Source: Branchiostoma floridae (lineage: Eukaryota > Chordata > Leptocardii > Amphioxiformes > Branchiostomatidae). From it: DNA of 64,000 nucleotides. Position 1 is the first letter of the stretch. Every line of letters starts with the position of its first letter. The notes beneath the pieces are model-generated. The model was not told the origin of the DNA. It did no database searches and was given only the letters and a program-made list of their open reading frames with translations. The DNA lies in contig NC_049994.1 of NCBI RefSeq assembly GCF_000003815.2, positions 8,972,469 through 9,036,468 of the forward strand, written 5' to 3'. Below, piece by piece: positions 11,271-24,139 of this stretch. The position numbers and the translations under genes are program-made.

Positions 11271-14200
11271 GTGTTACAAAATCTCTCACTGTTAGGCAAA
11301 GAATGGAGTGGAGTGGTTAGATTGTTAGGCTACAAGTGTACTTGGAGTGCAATTTAGTTGGCTAAGATTCCTTCTCCTGAACTTTCATGTACACCCTGAC
11401 ATGATGATGATGTTGGCCCACAACATTTCAAAATCTATATAATTCTTATTCAATCAATTTCTTCTTAAAATAACTCATTCAAGCGTAATATCAAAAATCT
11501 GTATCAATTCATCCATTTTCAATTTTTGCTATCCTCTCCAAATATGTCATTAACGTACATGTGGGAGGTTCTGGTTAATTTCGACCTTCCTCCTTTATTC
11601 TTCTCTTGGAAACTACTCATCTGTTTGCCTTTGTTTAAAAACCCTACACATTTCCTCCTGATAAAAAAAAACTAGTTATAACCCATCACATTATAACAGA
11701 ACAGCTACATAAACAGCAACAAAGTACTTCAACTGTAATCCCTCAGTCAATTTACCTGCTAATCACATCTGCCCACTTGATAAGGGATGTTTGGAGGAAA
11801 TAAGTACCATCAGGGGGCTGCTGGGCATGGAAATTACATGTACATCAAACAACAGCATATATTACAGAAGTTATCACCCTCACGAGACGGTAGGACATTT
11901 GATTCTGAGCTATGAGAAACAGGAAAAGTACAAGGAGTGTAATGCTGTAAATGTGCGTCCAGTTTGATAATTTTATGATTTTGTGATCTTAGACATTGTG
12001 AAATGCATATCAAAATGGGAACCTCCATATACATCAAAGAGAATTATCTGCAAAGATGCATATGAGATATCGTTCCTGTCCACTTCATTACAGGATGTAA
12101 TACTACATATCAGCAAGGAACATGATTATACAAAGAAGATGCTGTCAATCACTTTAACTTCATGCAGAGTGCTACCATCATCTGTGAAGATGGAAGGATG
12201 CCTACATGTCACATGTACATTGTACATGTTTTACGGTAACTGCAAAAAATTTATTGAATTTTTCCAAGAAATACCTGAAGGAAGGAACGCTCATGTACAA
12301 GTATGTACGATTACCCTACATGCATGTACAGGTTTTCCTGAAATCTGGATAGGAACAAAATCCTCCTGCAGAATTCTTCATCAGAGTAAGAGATCTTCTA
12401 GCTAGTACTCAGCATGATAGCCTGATATAGTCACAGGTCCATCAGGGATAGACTTATGTGTACTTTCCTGCAATACTACATGAAGGTCTACATGCTCTTT
12501 TCCATACAAGCCATAGGCATCCTATTTTGATTTCCTGTATTTTGTACAGAGATCCATCTTATTCACATGATTTGTAGGGAGGCCACCAAATTTTTCAGAT
12601 TAACCTTCCTTGATTTTGACATAGTAGTTGTTTTTTTTAGTACGTGTACGTGGGGGGATATTCAGCATAAAGCATTGTGGGGACCCCCCATGCATACCCT
12701 CCAAAGGAAATGAGAAAATGCAAAAAAAAATCTCTTGGATCTTCATCATCAATATCAGTTTGATTCACATGATTGACTTGAGTAGTAGAATCTGAGGGGA
12801 AGTATATACCTTGGTTCACATTATCTCCAAGCAGATGATTATGTCTATTTTTGCAACATTTAGTATTTTTTCTGGTATTCAATTTTTCAAGGGTTTCCCT
12901 CTATCATAAGACTTTTGCATCTGCTTGGAGATCAAAATAAAATATTCAAACACTTTCCAACAAAAACAGACCAAGGAAATAACCATGTATAACCAGAATT
13001 TTGTCATCAAGGAAATGAAAAATTCAACATTCTGCTGACAGGAAAGGGAAACCTTTGTGTCCAAAAGTATTTTCCCAGGACAATATTTTCCTCACCACAC
13101 ATGTGGCAGACCTAAAAGGAAGATGTTGCCATCCAGCTTTCAAACGTGACATAACGGGAACACTTCCAGACAAAATACCTCTTCCAAATGGGTGCCAGGT
13201 CTCTAATACCTTCTAACAGCCCCCATGAAGAGGCCCTAAACATCAACCGTAATGACTTAACCAACCACACTTTTACCCACCTACTACATCTTTCTACAGC
13301 CAGATTACTTGGCAAGAACGTGATGCATTAGGCCGAAGTAAGTTCTTAAATTGGTCACGGGCAAGGTAGCAACAAAATGGTCAGGTTGCACGATTGCAGA
13401 AAAAGTTTCTCAGTCTGTAAAACATGCATGTGCAAGATATACAACATACAGTCGTCAATGAAGGATTGCGACCTGTATATTTCTTATGTATCAGCCATTC
13501 TGACAAGTTAATACAAGTATAATACATGATGAATATTGAGACTTCTATGTATTATCATTTTTCCCCTCTTTCTCTCTCTCTCTGCTTGTCTGTTTGAGGA
13601 ATGAAAAGAGTAACAGTAAGGCAAGAACTGTCATCATGAAAAAGCATTCAACTCAGACAATTTGCTGTAACAGTAGGAAAAGCATGTCAGTTCTCATGGA
13701 CATTTCCACCTTACAAGCTTCACCTAATCCTGGGCATGAATTATGCAATACCTACAGAAGGTCCTTACGATAGATCATAAAGATAAGACTGTAAAAGGCC
13801 AGTCTCTCCGGTTGGGGTCAGTATCAATGTTAACACGCTATATGTGGGTAGGGCCAAAATTGAGCAAGAAATGTCAGACAGTGATACTTTTCTAGTTAAG
13901 AGAAAGACATGGAAAGACATCCAAATAATCAGTGATTGTACGATAGACTTTTCGCAAGGAAAGCTGAAAGAGAACACAATCCTTCATTTTTACTGTGGAC
14001 CTTGAAAAAAATACATGCAGATGCTGTATTTACAAACTTACACAGTCACACAGTCCCTCTTCTACAATGCTGAAAATACCAAGTTGAACTGAAATTGTCA
14101 ATTTGCATAAAATATTTGCTAAATAAGACTACATTGTCAACAAAAAACAAATTTACAAGCTTGACACTTGAAGCTTGACAATGTAGAAAGAATATTGTTC

Positions 14201-14980
14201 AGATATTGAACAAAAATGTAGAAAACAGGAAAAGGGATTTCAAGTCCTATGTGTTCAATCCAACAACAATAAAGTTCAATATTCAACATTGCTATCAATA
14301 CAAAAGAACACAAAGCTGGGAATATCACACAAAGACTGCTGTTATCATAATGCACTGATGCTGATCTATTATAGGTTGATGGAAAATATTGGGGTTACTA
14401 TCCCTAATTACATCCCATTTCACCCTCCTCTGGGAACCTGCAATAAGAAAGGGGTCACTATCCGAACAGACCTAATATAGAATACATCAAAATTAGCATA
14501 ATTACAGTGTTTTACAGCAAACAGAATACTGTAGAATGGTATCTCTCTAAAATAGTGCCCCGTGGAAATTTCCCCCATTACCTACACCAGTTACCACACG
14601 ATCAGACAAAAGAATTGACAACGATCACATTAACCAGAAACGTGGTTCAGTCATGTATACAGACGTGTAATCATATGCGATGTAAGCATCATTGTAACTG
14701 ATAGAGACCAAACAGTGGCAATTTGCCAGCTTCTGCCAGTTCTGGCATATTTCACGGATGGACAAGTGTCTGATGCATCTGTATATATATAGATAGAGAG
14801 AGAGCTACCTTAAGTCTTACAGGAAAGCCCACTTAAAGCCATGATCACTCTAAAAGACCGCACCATATGCCATGCAAGCCAAGTGGGTGGATAACCTTTG
14901 AATCTGAAAGCAAGAAACGTCTACCACTACCAGAGTATACAGATAGGCATGTCAAACCTACCCCCTTCCCGCATTAGAAC
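11271..14980. other. No gene seen; CT-rich run at 13568-13584
   Basis: AT-rich, rich in ACATGTAC-type words (for example near 12205-12330). A short (CT)n run lies at 13568-13584 and a small TA/GA simple repeat near 14783-14805. Open frames of up to 140 codons (11983-12405, plus strand) have no recognisable features. Confidence 0.45.
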
Positions 14981-15357
14981 TAAGCGGCCCGCGGGGCCGT
15001 AAATGTTTTTAAGAAAATCTTAAAAATCAACCGCTTGAATAATGCCAATCAAAATCGTTGTCTATAATCTATGGAATGTTGACTACGATACTATCTGATT
15101 TTTAGTTGACAATATCCATATAATAAGGAGCTAAAAATCATAAAAGTTGGAGATACAGCCGGAAAAATGCCCCGTTTTGACGCCGCGCGCGCGGCACGCT
15201 ATTTCGAAGGCCGCCCGGCGGAGATGCAATTTTCAACTCAAAAGCCACAAGCCGCCGTGCATCCGAGAACTCTGGGAATGATTCAAGGTGAAAGGGCAGA
15301 GATCAAGGTTCACTCCAGTGGTTGCACAATTTTGCTACGTCATTTCTGGCGGAAGTT
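14981..15357 (+). promoter_or_regulatory. CpG-rich promoter with CRE- and ETS-like sites
   Basis: GC and CpG content rise sharply against the AT-rich surroundings (GCGGCCCGCGGGGCC at about 14985, GCCGCGCGCGCGGC at about 15182, more CpG to about 15600). Directly before the proposed start codon are TACGTCA (15336-15342, CRE-like) and GGCGGAAGT (15348-15356, ETS-like). Both sites are typical of TATA-less housekeeping promoters. They point to transcription toward higher coordinates into the small gene that follows. Confidence 0.5.
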
Positions 15358-16000
15358 ATGGGCCAGAGTAGGGAAACCTCCGAAAGTAAGTGGATATTTT
15401 TGCCATTTTTCTTGAATTTAGCAATTTTGTTCATACACAGTGACAAATATAGATATATTGCGATCATCATGGTGTAGTTTCTGTTTCTATTTACGCGAGT
15501 TTGGCTTGTGGCTTTAGCGATGCGATTTGAGAGTTTTTTTAGGCAGCCCGCGCACGGCCGTGGAGGGGGAGGGGGGCGTGACATCACGGACGTCCGCGGA
15601 CATTGTCTGCGCTATAAATTCAACATATTATCATAAATTCTGCGCTATTTGACCGCAGAATGGCAATATATTTTATGTATTGTGTAGAATACCTTTCATA
15701 ACCGATGATGTGGCATATTTTGTAACAAAAAAACGTGTCACTATCGTAAATGATATGTTGCGTGCAGAGACGTTATCGCCATGCTCAATCGGAATTTGTC
15801 AGTTGCATGGTATTAATTTCGAGATCATTTTTAATTTTCTAGTTGACACAAAAGGGACATATCCTGGGCAGATCAGCGGAAACAGCAAAATAGAGACTTG
15901 TCAAAACTGCTCACCAGAGACAAGGCTGCAGACACCGAGACAACAGATCAAGTTTAGACACGACATGTTTGGAGTTGCAATAATTGGTGACGAACATTGA
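15358..16000 (+). CDS. Candidate two-exon gene for a 61-residue protein
   Basis: Coding exon 1 is 15358-15385: an ATG with purine at -3 and G at +4, encoding MGQSRETSE, then the donor GTAAGT. Exon 2 is 15843-16000: a pyrimidine-rich acceptor ending TTTTCTAG, then 52 codons to TGA. The phases agree (one base plus two, giving Ile). An in-frame TGA lies upstream, so the ATG is the first possible start. The product is small, hydrophilic and has no membrane segment. It has one Cys-X2-Cys (ETCQNC) and a distinctive tail with TPRQQIKFRHDMFGVAIIGD. The tail looks like a conserved short motif, but I cannot name the family. Glycine 2 could be myristoylated, although residue 6 is not the preferred Ser. 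A CpG promoter lies just upstream and AATAAA at 16554. Confidence 0.45.
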
Positions 16001-16147
16001 AAGTTATTTGATCTTATTGTTTTGATTTTTAAAGAAGAAAAGCTAAGTTAAGAGAAACTGAATAGAAAAGCAACCTACTAATAATAATCAGAAAGTTACT
16101 TGAACTAAACAGTTATTTTTTAGAATGGGTAAAACATGTATGCATAC

Positions 16148-16716
16148 TAATTAGCACTTACTATTACTAATGTCGTTAATTACGATGTTAATTAGGACAA
16201 CTGCTAATTAAGCATTTGATTGTTAAAAGTTCTTTAAAGTAACATGCAATTTACATCTGTACAACCCATTTAAGTATGCCTACAACATAAATGTGATTAA
16301 AAGCCAATGTGTGGATAGTTTTCACCATATATGTATCATTAGCATATTGCTAATTAGCATAAATTCTTAATTATTTATCGATGTTCCTAAAAGTGTGGAT
16401 ACATTCCTGTACTTACGTCAACATGCAATATAGGTTAGCACTGTCTATTTTTATTTCAGGGAATATGTAATTCAAATATGGACAAGTGATACAATTACAT
16501 GTTTTGTTGGAAGTACTTTAGGGTAATAACCCTCATTTGCATATTTTGTAATCAATAAAAACTACAAAAATACTTCATTTTTTAATGATTAGTCTTACTT
16601 TGAATTAGAAACGTGAAGTTCTTTCTTAAGCTTGTAGCATGTTTAAGAAATGCAGATTAATTGAATGGTACTATTGTGGATGAGTAGATTAATTAGGGTT
16701 AATTAGGATTAATTAA
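16148..16716. promoter_or_regulatory. Cluster of TAATTA homeodomain-type sites
   Basis: TAATTA or its close variants occur at least nine times in under 600 bases (about 16148, 16177, 16189, 16205, 16351, 16368, 16657 and three in 16689-16715). TAATTA is the core bound by many homeodomain proteins. The stretch overlaps the likely 3' UTR of the small gene and is AT-rich, so composition explains part of the clustering. Enhancer function is inference. Confidence 0.3.
16554..16559 (+). terminator. Polyadenylation signal AATAAA
   Basis: AATAAA lies about 550 bases after the stop of the candidate small gene, in sequence reading GTAATCAATAAAAAC. It is the first canonical signal after the stop codon, but single AATAAA words are common in DNA this AT-rich. 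Confidence 0.35.
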
Positions 16717-17235
16717 TACAAAGTAATGATGATATGTCGAGAAAACAATATTATAGTCTGTCCAGTAATATTATCTTCATGTGCTGAAAATTTGAAGAAC
16801 ATTTGTTAAAGCGTTTGGAAGATACATTAAAAAGTGTGTAAATAACTGTGTGCTTGTGGTCATTCTCGGTGCCATGTCGAGGTCAACTGTTCCCATAGGG
16901 CTAATAGATAAGCCTCTTCTAATGAAAACGTCCAACTTTTCAACTTTGAAAAATTCTAGAAAATTTCAACATTGTCGGATTTCAACACAATAAAAAGCAT
17001 TGTAATCAGAAGAATCTGATCTTTAATTTGAAAGCAGTTTCAGCAACTTTAACCTTAACCAAAATTTTGGTGTGACATGCCTAATACAGATGTTCCAGCA
17101 TTCGTGTACACATCATTTACGGTCAGCCTACTGCCATTAATACATGACACATATTAACCGACTGTCAAAGCGGAAAAGGCTGCCACTTCATATGCCAGCC
17201 ATCTTAATGACTGCAAAATACAAAACCCAGCAGTT

Positions 17236-17335
17236 NNNNNNNNNNNNNNNNNNNNNNNNNNNNNNNNNNNNNNNNNNNNNNNNNNNNNNNNNNNNNNNNN
17301 NNNNNNNNNNNNNNNNNNNNNNNNNNNNNNNNNNN
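17236..17335. other. Assembly gap of 100 N
   Basis: Exactly 100 N, the usual placeholder for a gap of unknown size. Open frames crossing it on both strands have no meaning. Confidence 0.99.
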
Positions 17336-18350
17336 ACAAGAGGGCTATCGAGTATGACCAAGCCTTTTCTGTAACGCTAAGGGACATCCCCAGACTACAT
17401 GAGCATTGACAACATCCTAATTGTACAGATACAGACATGAAGCACTTACCCGTAACTATGGGAGCTTCCATCTCAGCTCAGTCCTACCGCTACTGTAGCT
17501 AGGAATGGTACAAGCAGGCAAGTGGCACTAACACAACGGGATAATGGTTTACGGGAACAATAGGGGAGGAGACAGCTCTCTGCGGCCTCTCTGTTGGGAA
17601 ACGGGTTGAACAATAGGAGATGTTGCCTCTCTCTGTTGTCTCTGGCTCGCTAGCGAAAGAACATCTGTAGTGGGGGGTTCTAGATATATCAACTGCCACT
17701 GCTGGGAATCGCCTGGGGGCTATCGGACCTAACCATGTATTTTTGATGAATTTCTCCTCCCTAAGCCGATCAAGTGGATTTGCACAGTGAGATAAATCTC
17801 GGGAAATCACACACGACAACGGCGTAGCAACGGACAGACATTTGTCACATGACCTTGGGTCAACGAAAGGCCAGTGATTGAAGGGACTTATGCTGATGAG
17901 TCACAGGGACTGCACAGGTGGTAGGCAGACATGTACAATCCCCTGGGGATCTACCTCCCACACTCCAACCTCATCGGTTGGGACTAAAATGGCCCGCTAA
18001 CGATTTTCCCGCGTAGAAAAAGAGGCCCCGGCTTCATCATTACCCCGGTATGGGCCCTTCACACCGGCCTTTATTTCATTAGCGTGGGTGATTCTCGGTT
18101 AATGCGATACATTATTTACTCCACCTGCCAGCCCGTATCGACAAACGATCTCCGCATAGGACCGTCGGTCGACCATTCACGCGCATCCCTATTCCAGACA
18201 TGCTGGAAAAACCGACAATTTATGGCAGAGGGGTGTCCGGGGACCATGCATCAAGCCCAGGTAATACGGAAATCTGGCGGTACGAATCTTCAAATTCCCG
18301 CCATCGATCTTACACTTGGCGTAGGCACATGATAACACAGGCAAATTTCA
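17336..18350. other. CpG-richer segment without a recognised gene
   Basis: More GC and CpG than its neighbours (for example ATGGCCCGCTAACGATTTTC and CGTCGGTCGACCATTCACGC), on the right of the gap. Open frames on both strands (17499-17819 minus, 18084-18332 plus) show no familiar motif or convincing splice pattern. It may be regulatory DNA or a 5' end whose exons fall in the gap. Confidence 0.35.
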
Positions 18351-21300
18351 GAAATTAGGTTAGAGGTGGCAGTAAAAATAAAACAGTCTGGAGACCAAAT
18401 CGGAAACCTGATCTAAAAGATACCATGCATATTTAAATCACAGCACTTCTGAAAGGTATAACACAATAGCTATTAACCATTGCACCTGTCCAATCACTGC
18501 CAGCTAACTGCGGCTTTTGTCCGGGTAAACTAAAGGACAAGACAGTTGTATTTCTCACTGTTTATCAATGATTCACATAGACCATTTCTGATTGAAATTC
18601 CAGATGGAGCCCAGGACAGATGGACTTTAATGATTGAATATAGATATGTAAATAGATTTTATGTATCTTTTATAGTTTTGACCTCCAGCTGTTTCAAGTA
18701 CAGTGACGGATGATAACACAGGTATGGAATAAAGCTTATCAATCAATTAATTGATCTGATCACCTGTGAGAATGACCCAGAAACAGTCTGTGATAAAGAA
18801 TGTTGAAAAGACAAAAGAGAAGAGACGATGGTTTCCTCAAGAATCCTCCAACATTTTTAATACCCACCAAAACCTACAGTCTTACCAAAATTGGGCCATC
18901 CTCTAGCTCTATAAACAGAGGAAACAAAACAGGTCATTCCGTCCATTTACTTCAACTGATTGACTAGACCCCAAGCACAAGAAAACATTATCAACACTTT
19001 GTCCACATTCCCAATATTGCTACATAAATTCACAGAATGAGTTTTCCCGGCCTCTTTGTGTCAAGACGTTTCCTCAATGAGCCGCATTTCCTCCATGAAC
19101 TGCGAACCACCTCATAAACTGATTTTTTTTATAGCCTACTTCCACCATAAAGGCATGTGTTCACTCAATATGGCCCGATCATTTGGTGGGTGCTTACTGC
19201 AGAAAACTATTGTGGTTGTGGCCATTACCGGACACAGATTAGTTACCAGAACAATCTACATACATGCACAGTAAGAGATGGGGCAGGTAACCATGGCTCC
19301 CGCAGGAATAGCCTATTTAGCCACCTCTACAGTGCCCATTAACATTGTGATCGGTGGTTATGTCCAATCAATGGGTACATGCAATTGGTCCTAATGTGTT
19401 GGGGGTCAATGACATTGGACTGAAATATACCAGATTTGGAAATATCGACCAATATAGCAAGGGAACAAAAATGACATTTGGTTCACCTTGGCTTTGGTTC
19501 CACGTCTGCATTATTATAGATTTAATCACAGCACAGCCAGAGACCTAGACTTACTTTAAATCTTGAAATATTTGCAGCATTTCTTTTTTCTTGTTTTCCT
19601 GTACTCTGCCAATTCAATTCAATTCATGACAATGTCAACGTATGCGTTTTTTTTTTTTACAGTTTTGTTTCAACTGTTAACCTACTGTACCTGTAAGAGA
19701 TTTCCGCATTTACTAGTTAGTTCGCAGTCAAAACAATACTGTAATACAATGGAAGACAATGGTGTCATAATATCAAGAAAAAAACACCAGGAAATTTACA
19801 ACTACTTACTTCAAACAGGGTTTCACCTCAAGATTTCTTTCCAGTCCTGACAACCCCCTGCTCATTTTGTGGAGTGATTTGGGCTAATCATAGTTTTCTT
19901 TTTCATCTCAGACAAGCTAATTTTGTCAAGATTCTGTCAAAAAATGGAATGGCGGTCGCTGCGTAAAACCCCAATTTCAAGTCCAGACCGTAGATGCCCG
20001 GGGAATTGGTACTGGGGAAATGTAACCAGATAAGAACAGCTGGACATTACATGGTCAGCTGGGTATCACGACACTCGATCAGGAGTCACAATATCACGGT
20101 TAGCTTCGCACATTCAGCCCAGGGTGGGAGGGCAAGCTATACCTGTATCTGTCTTTCTATGCATGCCAAATGAAGAAACTATTCCTATATAGTCTGGATG
20201 TAATCTTACACACTGGCAACCCAGAATCCCAATCCAGTGAAGTGACAGACAGCATTTTAAGTCAACAGAAATCAAAGATCATCAAAAAGCTCTCAGGATG
20301 ACAATGGCATACAAATAAAACCATAACAGGCTTAGGAACATTTCAAAATTTCATGAGCAGCAAAAGCACTGACAGTGAGGCCCTTCAGGGCTGTTTCAGT
20401 CTGGCAGAGGATCAAAGCAAAGTGAGAGTTGAATGTATAGTGACTGTCATAGTATTATCATGTTCACCTATTGATATGCCTTAGGCCAGCAAGGAATATA
20501 ACGATATTGAACTTTTCTTGTATACATACAATTTTTACCTGCCAACATTTTTGTAGTCCTTAATCTGTAAGTGTAACTTTGCTTGGGGCTTTGACGACTG
20601 GAGTAAGAACTTATGGCTGCATGCAAAAAAACTCCCTTGTCCTATGAGCTAACGACCTTGTGAAGCTATTCAGACTTTTGATGATCTTGCTTCTTTTTGT
20701 TGTGCTTTTGTCCCATTCACAAACTAATATCTATCCGCCAACATATTGGTATCTTCATAAATATACCTTCATTGGTGTAATGACTCCTGCTCTAACAATT
20801 TATACAATGTAGTTGTCTACAAGAAAACTTTCCAATCTTGCCGTTATACTTCTTTTATCCCTACCGGGTATTAGTAAATAATAATATTTTCGTCTGCCAC
20901 TATTTCTGTACCCTGCCTGTTCCCTCTTTCGGGTAATAGTGTCCTCAAAATTTATGGTTTTGAACAAGAAAATTGTAACATTCTACTACACACTGTAGAA
21001 TGATATTCCTCCCTTAGGAAATTATTTACAAACATTCTTTGAAGAAAGGCAAGACTTTCTTGCTCTTATTTAGCTCTCTCCTCCAGAGCATCGCTAACAA
21101 GCTTAGGACAGATGGACGTTGGGAGGACAGCTGGTTATCTATGTGCTCTATCAGGTGCAGCGATATCGCTCACCTGCGCACGATATCCACGCAATCTATT
21201 TCACCATCTAATATCGCTGCAAGATGCCTGGGTCAGAATTGCTGCCATGAATCTCTCTAATCTTAGACCTGCATTCTAAATATCAGGTAGAGGTGGAGGC

Positions 21301-23372
21301 AATGCTATTACTTTTCTGTACATAGGGGGGTCAACTCATTAAAGAAATCTGTATTAGGAGATGAATCTTTGTGGAAAATATCCTTAGATCCTGGACAACA
21401 AAAATGAAGCATGGCAACCTTTTCATCAACAGCAATATTTAGAATTGAAGTTGATTTGAGAATACTGCAAATCTTGAAATGTTAGAAGTGGTTTTATTTT
21501 TGCAATCACATAACGTGGGAACGTTGGAAGATGTATTTCAAATGTATTATAATCATACAATGTACAACAGAATCTTTCAAGTGTGAACTTGAAACACTGC
21601 AAAAAATGCCTTTCCCCTTCCGAAGCGAAATTAAGTACCTGCAAGTATAAATGAACTTGTTACAGTACAGTTACAGATCGTCATATTATCGGATACAGTA
21701 ACTTTACATACAATCATGCTAAGACAATCTGGTGGATACAACTTAATACTAACTTTAGGCTGCTTAATGATCTATATAGCTATTTGGCACCAAACTTGCA
21801 TTGGTTACTGGGTTAGGTAGCTGAGAGACAAGGTTAGCAATTTGAGCAATACGCATGTATGTTTACAACACTTCTTTTCATTTTGTTCAGTTGCAAACCA
21901 GATTAGAACCCCTAGCTATATTGGTCTAGCTTTCTCCTAACTTTTCCCATAATTACTACCTGGAGGCTTGGTTAACCAAGTGTTGACAGGTCAACCTGAG
22001 GTCACATACATGTGCAAGATGTGAGATTCCTGGGCAAATTCATCTGACAGCACCATTCTTCCATGATAAAGAGATCAGTCTCCTCCTGTTTTCAATAGAA
22101 CCTATCATTTAGACTTCCCAGCCTGGAAAGTTTCCCAGAGTCAGCACCAACTCTGTTGTCTGACTGTCAACACAACTATGTAGGGTCCAACCCGTCTGAC
22201 TCTAACAGGTAATCCAAGATGACGTTGTAACCATGCCACATGAACCTATGAAAGCACACATGTCAGGGAGTAAAGCTTGGGACGGTTTTCCAGCTGCAGG
22301 ACAGTTGTTCCGACAATGTTGCCAACTACTGTACGTTTGGCTTTAAAATCTCAGGAATTTCCATTTCACAGAAGGGACAAAATGGAGTGCTGGCAGTGAT
22401 TTTAAGTTCATGGTTTAAAGGGGAGGCAGAAGATGGAGGCAGTGGCGCATAAAACATGAACATAAAAACCACCATGAAAATTTCAAGAATCACAGCATGA
22501 AGGTCTGCATACCTTTATTGATGAGGCGTAGCGAGGTATCTTAATTCAGTATATACATATCAACATGCCAAGCCCACTCTAATTTAAACTTATTCATTAA
22601 TCTTCAATGTCTGTAAGCTATTCCGAAAGTGTCATCGGTCACTTTAATTCTAGGTGATCAACTCAAATCATTTTATCAGTAAATGTTGCAAGTATATCCT
22701 TCCACAGCAATTAACAAACCAAAGCTATCTTTTATTGTGAACCAAACCTTGTCCAACCAATAACTCACAACAGCTGCCAATACCTTTCCTACAGAAGCAT
22801 GTAGTATGAATCAAGATCTGTTATTCAGGGGCATGCTTTCTGTGTTCTGGCCAGTGTCCAGACCACGCATTTCTGAAACTGACATCTCAAAAATTGATTG
22901 TAGCGCCTCCGGCACGATTTTCTGTTTAGATCACTGCAGAAATCGATTCTTAAGATTACATGATCATCAATATATATGTAGGCATGTTGAAGGAAAGATC
23001 ATAAAGTTTGTATCATGAACATGACACGTACATTGCATTTCACATGTACATGTACATGCATCTGAAATCTGGTATTGGTTATGATTCACGATGCAAAGTA
23101 AAAAAAAAAATACTTGGCTTTTTACTTCACAAAATCACAACATGGACAGACATTAGTTTACAATTCAGTATAGAAATAGCTAGCAAATTTTGGAACAATA
23201 ATGCAAAATTCTGAGATAAAATTTAACTTGCTTTCGTGTTGATAAATATTCAGGTCACACAACTGCTTTAAGACTTCACTTACCAAGTCCTAGTAAAAAT
23301 GAAAATCCTTCAAGACTTAGTTCAGAGTAGCATGTAAAAACACCAGGGCTGTCTGGGATCCCATGTGACATG
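18351..23372. other. No gene seen
   Basis: About 5 kb of AT-rich sequence. Near 22350-22500 a weak resemblance to the element at 30475-30667 can be seen (TTTTAAGTTC, CATAAAAACCACC). A run of ACATGTAC words lies near 23040-23060. No exon is supported. Confidence 0.45.
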
Positions 23373-23515
23373 TCATTTTAAGTTTTGGAAAATAAATTTT
23401 CATCAATTTCATGCCATGCAGTTAAGATTTTTGGATGGACAGGGTGAAATTTTAGTCCATAACATCAAGCAAATTTCCATCACAGGATGGAGAGACTGGT
23501 CCTGGAGACAGCGCT
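23373..23515 (-). repeat. Dispersed repeat family A, copy 3
   Basis: Read on the minus strand it has CTCCAGGACCAG, AAATTTGCTTGATG, AAATTTCACC, CATGAAATTGATGAAAAT and the same order of blocks as the copies at 130-348 and 2845-3065. Confidence 0.65.
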
Positions 23516-24139
23516 GAAATAGACTGTATTTTTGCACTTCAGCCAGGCAAAATGGACTCCCATTCAGACACCCTAAACACTTCCATCTGGCACAGTCCCA
23601 ACATTCACCCACTGTAAATCATTTCAAGTTCACAGGAACTTAATTTTGCAGTTGGAGGGGGAAAAGGTGTTTCAAATTCACAGTGGAAAGAGCTGTTACA
23701 GTTGTAGTAACTTAATATCACTGCGATAATCATAACCATAAAACTAAGGTGAATATTTCAAAAGTTACAGTATGCTAGTGACATCACTGTATCTGATGGA
23801 GACACTCATGTCAGTAGGTCCCCTGATGGGGTGCTGAGAGGAGGCACAGTTACCGCACCACGATAATACCATGGCATAAGTGCTGTACTATGGTCCATTT
23901 GGGAAATCTTATTGGCTATTTGGAAGCATTGACATTTTGGCAAAGCATACTGCATATTGTGTAGGTCTTATGAAATCTGTGACAGAAGGTCTGCTGGGTT
24001 ACTCTAGGATAGTAACCTCTGTGAAAATGCTTGTGTCAATGGGGAAATTATCTAGTATTCTAGGGGGCCACCAAAAAAAAACTATTGAGAAAGTTCCAGA
24101 TTTACAGTTATTTAGAAGCTCTTCCAGCACCAGAGTAAA

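Noticed and set aside
17144-17471. Open frames spanning the N run
   Set aside because: They exist only because N has no stop codons.
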